Shown in pieces: positions 26,105 through 34,368 of a stretch of DNA of 64,000 nt; the first letter of the stretch is position 1; every line of letters starts with the position of its first letter. The notes under the pieces were generated by a model, which was not told the DNA's origin, did not search any database, and was given only the letters and a program-made list of their open reading frames with translations. A program made the position numbers and the translations under genes. The DNA comes from Herbaspirillum sp. GTDB lineage: Bacteria; Pseudomonadota; Gammaproteobacteria; Burkholderiales; Burkholderiaceae_D. The stretch is taken from NCBI RefSeq assembly GCF_017744395.1, contig NZ_JAGIBI010000005.1, forward strand, positions 1 to 64,000, read 5' to 3'.

Positions 26105-27100
26105 TTACTTCGCGACTCCGATGAACTGATTGGTGAACAGGTCATTGACCGGCGTCGCCTTGGTGACGATGCCTTCGCTGACGTAGAACTTCTGCACGGC
26201 ATCCATACGGCTCGAATCGATCTGGCCCAGGGTCTTCTGGTTGGCGTACACATATTTGTTGTACATCTCGAAGGTGGCCTGGATGCTCGCTTCCTTGCCC
26301 TTGTAGCTGGGCAGCGCGGCGACGTAGTCGGCAGCGGCGGCCTTCGGGTCTTTCATGATGTCCTGCATGCCGCGCAGGGTGGCATGCACCAGTTTCTTCA
26401 GCAGCTCCGGGTTCTTCTTGATGGTGTCATCGGAAGCCAGGATGGCTTGCGCCATGCTCTTGAACCCACCGTTGTCGAGCAGCTCGACCTTGGCGCCCGC
26501 ATCGGTAGCGGAGACGACCCAATCAGGCACACCGGCGAACGCCTGCGACTTTCCCGAGGTGAACAACTGCCACACGCCGGATGGACCGGCGGCCTGGATC
26601 TGCACATCGGTCTTGGTCAGGCCGGCGGTCTTGAGGCTGCCGAGGAAGGCATAGTAGGTGGTGTCGGTATAGGACATCACGGTGACGGTCTTGCCCTTCA
26701 GGTCCTTCAGACCCTTGATGCCGTCGGCCGGGTTGGCGGCGACCATGGTCACCGAACCCGCGCCCAGCACGGCGATGGCCTTGACCGGGATGCCATTGGC
26801 GCGCACCACGATCGGGGTGTCGCCAATGGCGCCGCCGATCACAGCATTGCCGGCGCCGATCTGCTTGGCCACATCGACGCCGCCCTTGGCGACGATAAAG
26901 CTGACCTTGAGATTTTCATCGGCGTAGTAGCCCTTGTGCTGGGCCAGCACCCAGGGCGCGAAGGCTGGCGAATTCGGCGGCGCCGGCAGCAGGTAGGTGA
27001 CTTCTTCCGGCGCGGCGTAGGCGATGGCGGGGACGACAGCGGCGCCGAGGACGGCGCTCAGGGCCAGTGCGCCACAGGCGGATACGAAAAATTTCTTCAT
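26105..27100 (-). CDS. NMT1/THI5-type periplasmic substrate-binding protein
   Basis: This 331-residue exported protein has a signal peptide ending AIAYA before APEEVTYLLP. The fold of the NMT1/THI5/SsuA group is indicated by WVLAQHKGYYADENLKV, VAKGGVDVAKQIGAGNA and LKGKTVTVMSYTD. Such proteins deliver sulfonates, pyrimidine precursors, nitrate or aromatic acids to NitT/TauT permeases. It is encoded 50 bases after the ATPase gene and directly before the permease. Confidence 0.9.
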   Translation of the reverse strand: MKKFFVSACGALALSAVLGAAVVPAIAYAAPEEVTYLLPAPPNSPAFAPWVLAQHKGYYADENLKVSFIVAKGGVDVAKQIGAGNAVIGGAIGDTPIVVRANGIPVKAIAVLGAGSVTMVAANPADGIKGLKDLKGKTVTVMSYTDTTYYAFLGSLKTAGLTKTDVQIQAAGPSGVWQLFTSGKSQAFAGVPDWVVSATDAGAKVELLDNGGFKSMAQAILASDDTIKKNPELLKKLVHATLRGMQDIMKDPKAAAADYVAALPSYKGKEASIQATFEMYNKYVYANQKTLGQIDSSRMDAVQKFYVSEGIVTKATPVNDLFTNQFIGVAK

Positions 27101-27150
27101 GTTTCTAGCTCTCCCTAGGGGTCTTCGTTGACGTGGGTTTCGGCGTGAAA

Positions 27151-27936
27151 TCAGTGCAGTTCGGCAGTCTCTTTGCCGACCTTGAGCAGCTCCATCAGGC
27201 GGCCCTGCAACGGACCGATTTCGGGCAGCTTGCGGCGTTCCAGCGGGTTGTCGCGGAACGGCAGATCGACCTCGATCTCCTCGACGATGGTGCCCGGGCG
27301 CTCGCTCATGACCAACAGTCGGTCGGACAGGGCAATGGCTTCGACCAGGTCATGGGTGATGAAGAGCGCGGTTTTCTTTTTCTCGTAGAGCATCTTGGCC
27401 AAGTCCTGCTGCAGGACCATCTTGGTCTGCGCATCCAGAGCCGAGAACGGTTCGTCCAGCAGCAATACCTGCGGATCGACCGCCAGGGTGCGCGCCAACG
27501 CGGCGCGCTGGCGCATACCGCCCGACAGCTGGTACGGGTAATGTTCCTCAAACCCTTTCAGGTGGCATTTGGCCAGCAGCTCGTCGGCGATGCGGCGGCG
27601 CTCGGCCTGCGGCATGCCGTCGATTTCCAGTCCCAGGGTGACGTTGGCGCGGATGTTGCGCCAGGGCATGAGCAAATCCTTCTGCAGCATGAAGGCCACC
27701 TTGCGCACCGGCTTGGTCACCTTCTCGCCGCCGACGAATACCTCTCCCTCGGTGGGCAGATACAGTCCGGCACCCATATTGAGCAGCGTGCTCTTGCCGC
27801 ATCCCGAAGGGCCGATAATGGAGACCACCTCGCCGCTTTTGATGGACAGGTTGACGTTGTTGACGGCAGCGCGCGGTTGCGCTGTCTGGCGGTCGATGAA
27901 GCTCTTGCCGACCTTGCGGAATTCGATTTCGATCAT
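27151..27936 (-). CDS. NitT/TauT-type ABC transporter ATPase
   Basis: This 261-residue ATPase has Walker A GPSGCGKST, signature LSGGMRQRA, Walker B VLLLDEPFSALD and the switch His in FITHD. It powers the importer formed with the next two genes. AGAGG four bases before the ATG at 27936 defines the start; an upstream in-frame extension of about 130 codons runs through the promoter region and is rejected. It is the first gene of the 18-gene operon. Confidence 0.93.
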   Translation of the reverse strand: MIEIEFRKVGKSFIDRQTAQPRAAVNNVNLSIKSGEVVSIIGPSGCGKSTLLNMGAGLYLPTEGEVFVGGEKVTKPVRKVAFMLQKDLLMPWRNIRANVTLGLEIDGMPQAERRRIADELLAKCHLKGFEEHYPYQLSGGMRQRAALARTLAVDPQVLLLDEPFSALDAQTKMVLQQDLAKMLYEKKKTALFITHDLVEAIALSDRLLVMSERPGTIVEEIEVDLPFRDNPLERRKLPEIGPLQGRLMELLKVGKETAELH

Positions 27937-28035
27937 GTTGCCTCTGCTGATTGGCTTGGCGCCCGGTGGCGCCCCAGCTATTCTTCCCGGCCTTCCGCCT
28001 CTTCTGGGCGGGTGTCTCCAGCCGGGCACCGAAAC

Positions 28036-28153
28036 GTTCCATATATGAAACAACAATTTATATATGGGAGATATGTGCATTGAATATAGCAGATATTTCT
28101 GGACAAAATGACTTATTTTGTTCCATATATAAACTGATGGTTTATATAAAAAC
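28036..28153. repeat. Cluster of imperfect palindromes, candidate IclR operators
   Basis: GTTCCATATATGAAAC (28036-28051) and GTTCCATATATAAAC (28120-28134) are near-copies in the same orientation. TTTATATATGGGA (28057-28069) is a reverse-orientation copy, and GTTTATATAAAAAC (28140-28153) is a weaker one. Each is close to a 15-16 bp palindrome, the usual size for IclR-family sites. Two lie upstream and two downstream of the extended -10 promoter start. No other such cluster was seen in the window. Confidence 0.62.
28083..28091 (-). promoter_or_regulatory. Extended -10 promoter of the catabolic operon
   Basis: The minus strand reads TGC-TATATT, an extended -10 element with no good -35. This is typical of promoters that need an activator. 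The start would be near 28076, about 140 bases before the first gene. Confidence 0.45.
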
Positions 28154-28169
28154 CGTTTCCCGTGTTTTA

Positions 28170-28186
28170 TGCAAAGTATGTGCCAA
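28170..28186 (-). promoter_or_regulatory. Full-consensus sigma-54 promoter upstream of the catabolic operon
   Basis: The minus strand reads TTGGCACATACTTTGCA. It contains TGGCAC, a 5-base spacer and TTGCA, with GG and GC ten bases apart. All eleven core positions match. It would start near 28159 and read through the palindrome cluster into the ATPase gene. An enhancer-binding activator is needed and none is encoded in the operon. Confidence 0.68.
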
Positions 28187-28564
28187 GCCGCAAAGGCCGA
28201 TTTCAGCGCGGATTGCGGCTGCCGGCTCACCAAACGGACGCGGCGCGAACCTCGCCGGTGCAGGCGATGCACTTTGTCGAGCGCTTGTGGCAAGGACGAT
28301 ACAAGGCGGGATGACAACGGCCAGGAATTCCAGCCGGGCAAGGATGACGCGGCTTCGGCGCAGTCCCGGCGAGCCCGGAACCAGGACTTAACGCCCGTTG
28401 ATTTTTGTTTGCCGGCATTTACACGGCGCTAACCGCCGCTTACACCATTCGCGCACATCATCCGCAACACGAGCCGCCGCGTTCCGCATCCACTGCATTG
28501 CGCCCTGAGGCGGCCCGGCAGCGCCGGACATCCAGTCCGGCCGTCCAATTCCGGGGGTGTCGCC
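28187..28564. other. Gene-free region between the catabolic operon and flgH
   Basis: No gene is supported. It must hold upstream activating sites for the sigma-54 promoter and the flgH promoter, but no clear palindrome pair stands out. TGTC-N10-GGCA at 28275-28292 is one mismatch from a GlrR site, which is too weak to call. Confidence 0.4.
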
Positions 28565-29230
28565 ATGAAGTTCCAATACCGTCTGTCCGGCGCGTGCGCG
28601 CTGGCCGTATCGCTGTCCGCCTGCTACAGCCCGGCGCCCATGGTGACCGGCCCGACCAGCGTGCGGCCGTCCTATCCGGTGGCCAACGTCGAGAACAACG
28701 GCGCCATCTTCCGCGTCTCCAGCGCGCAGTTGTTCGAGGAGCCGACCAGCTACAACGTCGGCGACATCATCAAGATCGACATCTCCGAATCCATCAGCAG
28801 CAGCAACAAGGCCGCCACCAACAACAGCCGCGATACTTCCCTGTCGCAGAAAGGCCCCGGCTCGGGCGCGCCGCTGGGCGGCCTGTTCACCCAGCTGTAC
28901 GACGCCAATTACTCGGCCTCGGGCAGCAATACCTTCAAGGGTTCGGGCGACAGCAGCAATACCAACACCATGACCGGCACGCTGATGGTTTCCATCGTCG
29001 AGGTGCTGCCCAACCGCAACCTGGTCGTGGCCGGCGAAAAGCGCATCGGCGTCAACGGCAACATCAACACGCTGCGCTTCTCCGGCGTGGTGCGCACGCG
29101 CGACATCCGCGGCGGCATCGTGGCCTCCTCCAATGTGGCCGATGCGCGCCTGGAACAGGTCGGCGGCGGCGCTATCGCCGACGCCAGCACCGACAACAAT
29201 TTCTTCCGCCGCCTGCTGACGATCTGGTGA
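28565..29230 (+). CDS. flgH: Orphan FlgH-family flagellar L-ring lipoprotein
   Basis: This 221-residue protein has a lipoprotein signal (LSLSAC-type lipobox, AVSLSAC). FlgH features follow: YNVGDIIKIDISESISSSNKA, LPNRNLVVAGEKRIGVN and the C-terminal GVVRTRDIRGGIVASSNVADARLEQVGGG. FlgH forms the outer-membrane L ring of the flagellar basal body. No other flagellar gene is nearby, so it is an isolated copy: either an extra ring protein or part of a dispersed flagellar set. It ends with a strong terminator. Confidence 0.9.
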   Translation: MKFQYRLSGACALAVSLSACYSPAPMVTGPTSVRPSYPVANVENNGAIFRVSSAQLFEEPTSYNVGDIIKIDISESISSSNKAATNNSRDTSLSQKGPGSGAPLGGLFTQLYDANYSASGSNTFKGSGDSSNTNTMTGTLMVSIVEVLPNRNLVVAGEKRIGVNGNINTLRFSGVVRTRDIRGGIVASSNVADARLEQVGGGAIADASTDNNFFRRLLTIW

Positions 29231-29260
29231 TGCGTTGCCGGTGCCCAGGAGAAGCGGAAA

Positions 29261-29290
29261 CAAAAACGGCAACCAAGGTTGCCGTTTTTG
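29261..29290. terminator. Bidirectional terminator after flgH
   Basis: CAAAAACGGCAACC and GGTTGCCGTTTTTG are exact complements, with A and T runs on the two sides. It serves both flgH and the convergent lipoprotein gene. Confidence 0.88.
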
Positions 29291-29327
29291 TTGCTTGCCG
29301 CTTTTTGCTTGATGGAGATGGCGCGGA

Positions 29328-29897
29328 TCAGTAACCGCCCATGCCGCCGCCGGGCCCATTGTCGGCGATGATGGCGGGATTGCCCGGCAGCAGCGCGTCG
29401 ACCAGCGGCCCCAGCTTCTCGCCGACCGAGGCCCACTTGTCCTGGCCGAAGGCGCCGATGCGGTATTGCGCCGAACCCAGCACGCGGCCATCGCGGCGCA
29501 GCGTCAGCGAAGCGAAGGTGAGATAGGGTGTATAGGCAGCGGCGAAGGCCTTGGTGTCCCATTTGACGTAGCCGGTATAAGTCAGCGTCACCGGACAGGC
29601 GACGGCCTGGGTGCCGGCATCGTAGACGCGGCTTTGCACGCCGTGCTTCTGCAGCTCGCCCTGCAGGCCCGGCACGAAATCGCTCAGCGCCACGGCGCCG
29701 TTCCACTCGATGCAGACCTCGCGGATAGCCTCCTTGCTGTAGACGATGGGATTGGCAGGCGCATTGGGCGCAATCGACTTCACGCCGGACGCGGCGTATC
29801 CGACCAGGCTGGCGGCGTCGACCAGGGCGCTGGTGGACGTCACCACGCAACCCGGCAGCGACGAGACCAGCAAGAAGGCGATGATGATGGTACGCAT
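29328..29897 (-). CDS. Predicted lipoprotein of unknown function
   Basis: This 189-residue protein has a lipobox (SSLPGC) and a soluble domain with many aromatic strands (LTYTGYVKWDTKAFAAAYTPY, then LTLRRDGRVLGSAQYRIG). It ends in a Gly-rich tail (GPGGGMGGY). I do not recognise the family; the strand pattern suggests a small beta-rich periplasmic domain. The start at 29897 is chosen because the signal peptide begins there. It converges on flgH. Confidence 0.7.
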   Translation of the reverse strand: MRTIIIAFLLVSSLPGCVVTSTSALVDAASLVGYAASGVKSIAPNAPANPIVYSKEAIREVCIEWNGAVALSDFVPGLQGELQKHGVQSRVYDAGTQAVACPVTLTYTGYVKWDTKAFAAAYTPYLTFASLTLRRDGRVLGSAQYRIGAFGQDKWASVGEKLGPLVDALLPGNPAIIADNGPGGGMGGY

Positions 29898-30105
29898 GGC
29901 GGCTCCCCCGAGCGGAACCCGCGTTGTTGGGCGGCAGCGGGATTCCAGGCCGCCCATCATATCCGCGCCGGTTCCGGCGCCAGGCCGGTTTTACCTTGAT
30001 TTACGCTGCTCCCCGCGCCGCTTTACACCATGCGCGCCGCGCCCGGCGCGCGCGATGCTGGCACAATACCGGGCAGGCATTTCCGTCCGCAACAGGAGAC
30101 TTCCG

Positions 30106-30549
30106 ATGAAACGATTCCTTCCTTCATCCCTGCTGGCCGCCGCCGCGCTGGCCGGCGTGTGCCATATTGCGCAGGCCGATACGCTGAAGTCCGAAGCCGA
30201 GGTCCGCGCGCTGGCCGACAAGGTCATGGCCCAGGCCGGCGCCGGCCGCACCGACGACGCCTACGGCGCCATGTCGCCCTATTCGCTGATCGACATCCGC
30301 GCGCTCGAAGCGGCGCGCGCCAATGCCCGCAATTCGCGCATGGCGATCGAGGCGCAGGTCGGCAACTCGGTGGGCTACGAATTCATCCGCTCGGAAAAGG
30401 TCGGCGATTCGCTGATCAAGCTGACCTATATAGAGAAGACCGAACGCCAGGCCATCCCGTGGCAGTTCATCTTCTACAAGTCGCCATCGGGATGGGGCAT
30501 CAGCGCCTTCAGCAACGGCGACAATGTGGATGCGCTGTTCGAGCGTTGA
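30106..30549 (+). CDS. Exported protein, DUF4019-like
   Basis: This 147-residue protein has a signal peptide (cleavage near AQA, before DTLKSEAE). A compact domain rich in Ala/Arg helices then leads into the strand-rich end LIKLTYIEKTERQAIPWQFIFYKSPSGWGI. This resembles small periplasmic DUF4019-type proteins, whose function is unknown. AACAGGAG nine bases before the ATG sets the start. It stands alone, converging on dadA. Confidence 0.6.
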   Translation: MKRFLPSSLLAAAALAGVCHIAQADTLKSEAEVRALADKVMAQAGAGRTDDAYGAMSPYSLIDIRALEAARANARNSRMAIEAQVGNSVGYEFIRSEKVGDSLIKLTYIEKTERQAIPWQFIFYKSPSGWGISAFSNGDNVDALFER

Positions 30550-30570
30550 CCGCCCGCCCTTCGCTCCGGC

Positions 30571-31836
30571 TCAGATCGCCCGCTGCGGGCTCAGGTCGCC
30601 GCTCTCGATCTCGGTCTCCACGCCCGACACCTTATCGGCAATGACCCGGCTGGCGCCGCAGGCGGTGGTCCAGCCGTTGGAACCGTGGCCGGCGTTGAGC
30701 CACAGGTTGGGATAGCGCGTGGCGCCGATCAGCGGCGCGCCGTCCGGCGTCATCGGGCGCAGGCCGGCCCAGTACTCGACCCTGGCCAGGTCGGCGCCGT
30801 GCGGATACAGGTTCTTGAGCGACTTGATCGCGGTCGCGCAGTCGCGCGGCGTCACCTTGGTATCCCAGCTGCCGATCTCGGCGGTGCCGGCGGCGCGGAT
30901 GTTATTGCCCATGCGCGTGATGGCGACCTTGTAATACTCATCCATGACGCCGCTCCTGGGCGCGCCGGCGGGATCGGCCACCGGCACCGTGATGGCGTAG
31001 CCCTTGACCGGATAGATCGGCAAGTCCAGCCCCAGCGGCTTCAACATCGGCACCGAAGCGGCCGCGCAAGCCACCACATAGGCATCGGCGCGCAGCGTGC
31101 CGCCCTTGGTGCGCACGCCCTTCACCTGCCCGCCTTCGACTTCAATCGCCTCGACCTCGGTCGACAAGTGGAACTCCACCCCATGCGCCTGCAGCCAGCC
31201 GGCCAGCGCGCGCGCGAACAGCGGGCAGTTGCCGGTTTCGTCCATCGGCATCAGCAAGCCACCCTTGATCTCATGGCGCGCCGCGTGCAAACCCGGATCG
31301 AAGGCCACGCAGCCATCGGCGTCCAGCAGTTCGAACGGCACGCCGGCCTCGGCCAGCACCTTGGTCGACAAACCGGCGTTGTCCACGCCTTCCTGGTTGC
31401 GGAACAACTGCAGGTTGCCGCCGCTGGTCTGCTCGTACTGGATGTTCAGGCGCTCGCGGATCTGCTTGAGTTGCGTATGGCTGTAGCGCGCCAAGCGGCC
31501 CATGCGCGCCTTGTTCACGGCATAGCGCTCGGGCGTGCATTGCGCCAGGAACTGGCGCAGCCACTTCCACTGGTGGGTATCCATGCGCGGCATGAAGCGC
31601 AGCGCGGCCTCGATGCCCAGCCAGCTCTGCAGCGTCCATTTCAGCGACTTGACCGGCATGCCCGGCGCCGCCCACGGCGTGGCGTAGGAGGGGCAGACAT
31701 GGCCGGCGTTGCCGACGCTGGTCTCGGCCGCCACTTCGGCGCGGCGCTCGACCACGGTGACTTCATGGCCGCGCTCGCGGAGGAAATAAGCGGTAGTGAC
31801 GCCGACGATGCCGGCGCCGAGCACGATAATGCGCAT
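30571..31836 (-). CDS. dadA: D-amino acid dehydrogenase small subunit-like (DadA)
   Basis: This 421-residue flavoprotein of the DAO family has an N-terminal FAD motif VLGAGIVGVTTAYFLRERG, a second site ETSVGNAGHVCPSYATPWAAPG and a C-terminal FAD segment WLNAGHGSNGWTTACG. DadA deaminates D-amino acids at the membrane and passes electrons to the respiratory chain. No alanine racemase gene (dadX) is adjacent. An Lrp-type regulator gene lies 2.5 kb away, and Lrp commonly controls dadA. Confidence 0.88.
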   Translation of the reverse strand: MRIIVLGAGIVGVTTAYFLRERGHEVTVVERRAEVAAETSVGNAGHVCPSYATPWAAPGMPVKSLKWTLQSWLGIEAALRFMPRMDTHQWKWLRQFLAQCTPERYAVNKARMGRLARYSHTQLKQIRERLNIQYEQTSGGNLQLFRNQEGVDNAGLSTKVLAEAGVPFELLDADGCVAFDPGLHAARHEIKGGLLMPMDETGNCPLFARALAGWLQAHGVEFHLSTEVEAIEVEGGQVKGVRTKGGTLRADAYVVACAAASVPMLKPLGLDLPIYPVKGYAITVPVADPAGAPRSGVMDEYYKVAITRMGNNIRAAGTAEIGSWDTKVTPRDCATAIKSLKNLYPHGADLARVEYWAGLRPMTPDGAPLIGATRYPNLWLNAGHGSNGWTTACGASRVIADKVSGVETEIESGDLSPQRAI

Positions 31837-31860
31837 GGTGTTCTCAGGTAGATAAGGTAT

Positions 31861-32655
31861 TCAGAGCGTGAGTCCGCCGTCCACATGCCAGACCTGGCCG
31901 GTGACGTAAGAGGCGGCCGGACTCAGCAAGAAGGCAATGACGTTGGCGATCTCCTGCGGCTGTCCCAGGCGGCGCATGGGGATGCGTTCCAACGCGGCCT
32001 GCCAGGCTGCCGGGTCGATGGCTGACTTGGACGGGTCGCTTTTCTGCACATAGCCGGGCGCCACCGCGTTGACGGTCACGCCTGAAGCTGCCAGCTGCGC
32101 CGCCAGCGATTTCACCAGCGCCTCGATGCCGGCCTTGGCCGCGGCCGATGCCGGAAAGCCCGATTCGCCCAGGCGGAACACATGCGCCACGAAGGAACTG
32201 ACCGCCACCACGCGCCCCGCGCCGGAGGCCTGCAGCGCGTCCTTGCAGGCGGTCGTCAGCCGGAAGAAACCCGACAGCAAGGCATCCAGCGAACGCGACC
32301 AGTCGGCGTCCGACAACTCGCCGATGCGCTTGCGGTCGGCGAACCCGGCATTGGCCACCAGCGCATCGAGCCGGCCGAATTCATCCAGCGCGGTGTCGCG
32401 CAGCAAGGCGGCGGTACCCGGCTCGGCCATGTCGCCGAACGCCAGCACGCAACGCGCACCCTGCTCCCGGCAGCGCTGCGCGACGGCTTGCAACTCGGGA
32501 GACTCGCTGCGCGCGTGCAGCACCAGCGACACCTCCGGCGCCGCTACCGTAGCGGCGATTGCCGCGCCGATGCCGCGCGCGGCGCCGGTAATGAGGATCG
32601 TGCGCTGCGGGTTGGCAGCGTCGGCAGAAACAGCGGGGGAAGAAACCTGGCTCAT
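31861..32655 (-). CDS. SDR-family oxidoreductase lacking the catalytic Tyr
   Basis: This protein of about 264 residues has the SDR cofactor motif ITGAARGIG and NAG (LVANAGFAD). In the active-site helix it reads [14 protein letters not shown], so the Tyr of YxxxK is Ser while Lys is kept; the triad Ser is in VAVSSFVAH. Activity may therefore be altered. The end [14 protein letters not shown] is standard. A second ATG two codons upstream (32661) is possible. It is 24 bases upstream of dadA in the same direction, so it probably shares its transcript. Confidence 0.8.
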   Translation of the reverse strand: MSQVSSPAVSADAANPQRTILITGAARGIGAAIAATVAAPEVSLVLHARSESPELQAVAQRCREQGARCVLAFGDMAEPGTAALLRDTALDEFGRLDALVANAGFADRKRIGELSDADWSRSLDALLSGFFRLTTACKDALQASGAGRVVAVSSFVAHVFRLGESGFPASAAAKAGIEALVKSLAAQLAASGVTVNAVAPGYVQKSDPSKSAIDPAAWQAALERIPMRRLGQPQEIANVIAFLLSPAASYVTGQVWHVDGGLTL

Positions 32656-32748
32656 GGTCATTTTTGGATTAGGCGCTTTCCCAATCGCTGGGAAAGCCGG
32701 CGAACGGCGCATTCAAGTGCGCTGTGGCAAGTGCGTTATTTTAGAACT

Positions 32749-32772
32749 CATTTCATCAACCGGCGTGAAATG
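32749..32772. promoter_or_regulatory. Inverted repeat upstream of the amino acid ABC/Lrp operon
   Basis: CATTTCA and TGAAATG are exact 7-base arms separated by ten bases, in the divergent region between the SDR and permease genes. The centre-to-centre spacing of about one and a half turns suits a dimeric regulator such as the Lrp protein encoded downstream. Confidence 0.4.
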
Positions 32773-32915
32773 GATTCACCTGAAACGCCGCTGTGGCGTG
32801 GCCTGCATGTGGCCGCCGCCTGCCGTTCTCCATTACAATTGCCGGCAACAACGGCGGCCCTTGCCCCGGACCAGGCTTCTGGTTCATCTTGAATCGTATT
32901 GAAGGAAAAACGCAG

Positions 32916-33581
32916 ATGTATCAATGGGACTTCGGCTCGCTCTGGCAATTCAGGAGCATCATCGGCATCGGCTTCGTCTACACGCTGGGCTATACCATTG
33001 TCTGTATCGCGCTGGGCCTGTTCGTCGGACTGGTGGTGGGCCTCGGCCGCCTCTCTTCCAACCCGTTCATCTCGGGGCCGCTGCGGGCCTTCGTCGAAGT
33101 CTTCCGCTGTACGCCGGTGCTGGTGCAACTGGTGTGGTTCTACTACGCGCTGCCGGTACTGCTGGGCGTCGAGATGTCGGCCGGCACCGCGGCCTTGCTG
33201 TCGCTGTCGCTGTACGGCGGCGCGTTCTATTCGGAAATCATCCGCGGCGGCATCATCTCGATCGACGTCGGCCAGTCCGAAGCCGGCTGGGCGCTGGGCA
33301 TGACGCGCTTCCAGCTGATGAAACGCGTGATCCTGCCGCAAGCCTTCAAGCGCATGACGCCGCCGCTGGTGAACCAGTCCATCATGCAGTTGAAGAACAC
33401 CTCGCTGCTGTCGGTGCTGGCCGTGCCCGACCTGCTCTACCAGGGCCAGATCATCGCCCACGAGACCTACCGTCCGCTGGAAATCTACACCATGGTCGCG
33501 GTCATCTACTTCGTGATCCTGCTGCCTGCCACCATCTGGGCCAAGCGCCTGGAAACCCGCCTGTCGGCGCAGCACGGTTGA
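32916..33581 (+). CDS. Polar amino acid ABC transporter permease (HisM/GltK-like)
   Basis: This 221-residue permease has four to five membrane helices, the HisMQ-type segment LRAFVEVFRCTPVLVQLVWFYY and the coupling EAA loop EAGWALGMTRFQLMKRVILPQAF. It forms an importer with the ATPase encoded ten bases downstream. Only one permease gene is present, so it probably works as a homodimer. No binding protein gene is nearby; it must be encoded elsewhere. GAAGGAAAAA before the ATG supports the start. Confidence 0.9.
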   Translation: MYQWDFGSLWQFRSIIGIGFVYTLGYTIVCIALGLFVGLVVGLGRLSSNPFISGPLRAFVEVFRCTPVLVQLVWFYYALPVLLGVEMSAGTAALLSLSLYGGAFYSEIIRGGIISIDVGQSEAGWALGMTRFQLMKRVILPQAFKRMTPPLVNQSIMQLKNTSLLSVLAVPDLLYQGQIIAHETYRPLEIYTMVAVIYFVILLPATIWAKRLETRLSAQHG

Positions 33582-33591
33582 GGTGAACACA

Positions 33592-34356
33592 ATGAGCAAT
33601 AACGCGATGATCCAGATCAGCAATCTCAAGAAGGCCTTCGGCGACCACGTGGTGCTGAAGGACATTTCCATCCAGATCGAAAAGGGCAGCGTGGTCGCCA
33701 TGATCGGGCCGTCCGGCTCGGGCAAGTCGACCCTGCTGCGCTGCCTGAACCTGCTGACCGTGCCCGACTTCGGCGCGGTGCGCATCGGCGAGCGCCATTT
33801 CGAGTTCGACGGCAAGAAGTCCCATCTTCCCAAGGACAAGGAACTGGCCGGCTTCCGCGCCCGCACCGGCATGGTGTTCCAGCACTTCAACCTGTTCCCG
33901 CACATGACCGCGCTCGAGAACGTGATGGAAGGCATGGTCACCGTGCAGCGCGTGCCCAAGGCCCAGGCCCGCGAGCGCGCCATGGCGCTGCTGCAGAAAG
34001 TCGGCCTGGCCGAACGCGCCGACATGTATCCGCAAAAGCTTTCCGGCGGCCAGAAGCAGCGCATCGCCATCGCCCGCGCGCTGGCCATGCAACCGGACGT
34101 GATGCTGTTCGACGAAGCCACCTCGGCGCTCGACCCGGAACTGGTGGGCGAAGTCCTGAACGTGATCCGCGGCCTGGCGGCCGACGGCATGACCATGATC
34201 CTGGTCACCCACGAAATCGCCTTCGCGCGCGAAGTGGCCGACCAGGTGGTGTTCATGCGCGACGGCGTGGTGGTGGAAGCCGGCCCGCCGTCGCAGGTCA
34301 TCGACAACCCGCAGCAGGCGGCGACCCAGGCCTTCCTGGCCCGCTTCAATGGATAA
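33592..34356 (+). CDS. Polar amino acid ABC transporter ATPase (GlnQ-like)
   Basis: This 254-residue ATPase has Walker A GPSGSGKST, signature LSGGQKQRI, Walker B VMLFDEATSALDPE and switch His LVTHE. The closest functional group is the GlnQ/HisP family for polar amino acids. GAGG eight bases before the ATG at 33592 selects this start over an in-frame GTG at 33583. It is followed after 12 bases by an Lrp-type regulator. Confidence 0.92.
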   Translation: MSNNAMIQISNLKKAFGDHVVLKDISIQIEKGSVVAMIGPSGSGKSTLLRCLNLLTVPDFGAVRIGERHFEFDGKKSHLPKDKELAGFRARTGMVFQHFNLFPHMTALENVMEGMVTVQRVPKAQARERAMALLQKVGLAERADMYPQKLSGGQKQRIAIARALAMQPDVMLFDEATSALDPELVGEVLNVIRGLAADGMTMILVTHEIAFAREVADQVVFMRDGVVVEAGPPSQVIDNPQQAATQAFLARFNG

Positions 34357-34368
34357 ACCCGACGTCCA

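Noticed and set aside
12060-27936. Assignment of the operon to known nicotinate (nic) degradation
   Set aside because: Only the NicC-like hydroxylase fits. No NicX-type dioxygenase, maleamate amidase, formylmaleamate deformylase, maleate isomerase or NicAB genes are present.
28275-28292. GlrR-like site (TGTC-N10-GGCA) upstream of the catabolic operon
   Set aside because: One mismatch and a single copy; such a match is expected by chance in a few hundred bases, so GlrR control of this operon is not claimed.
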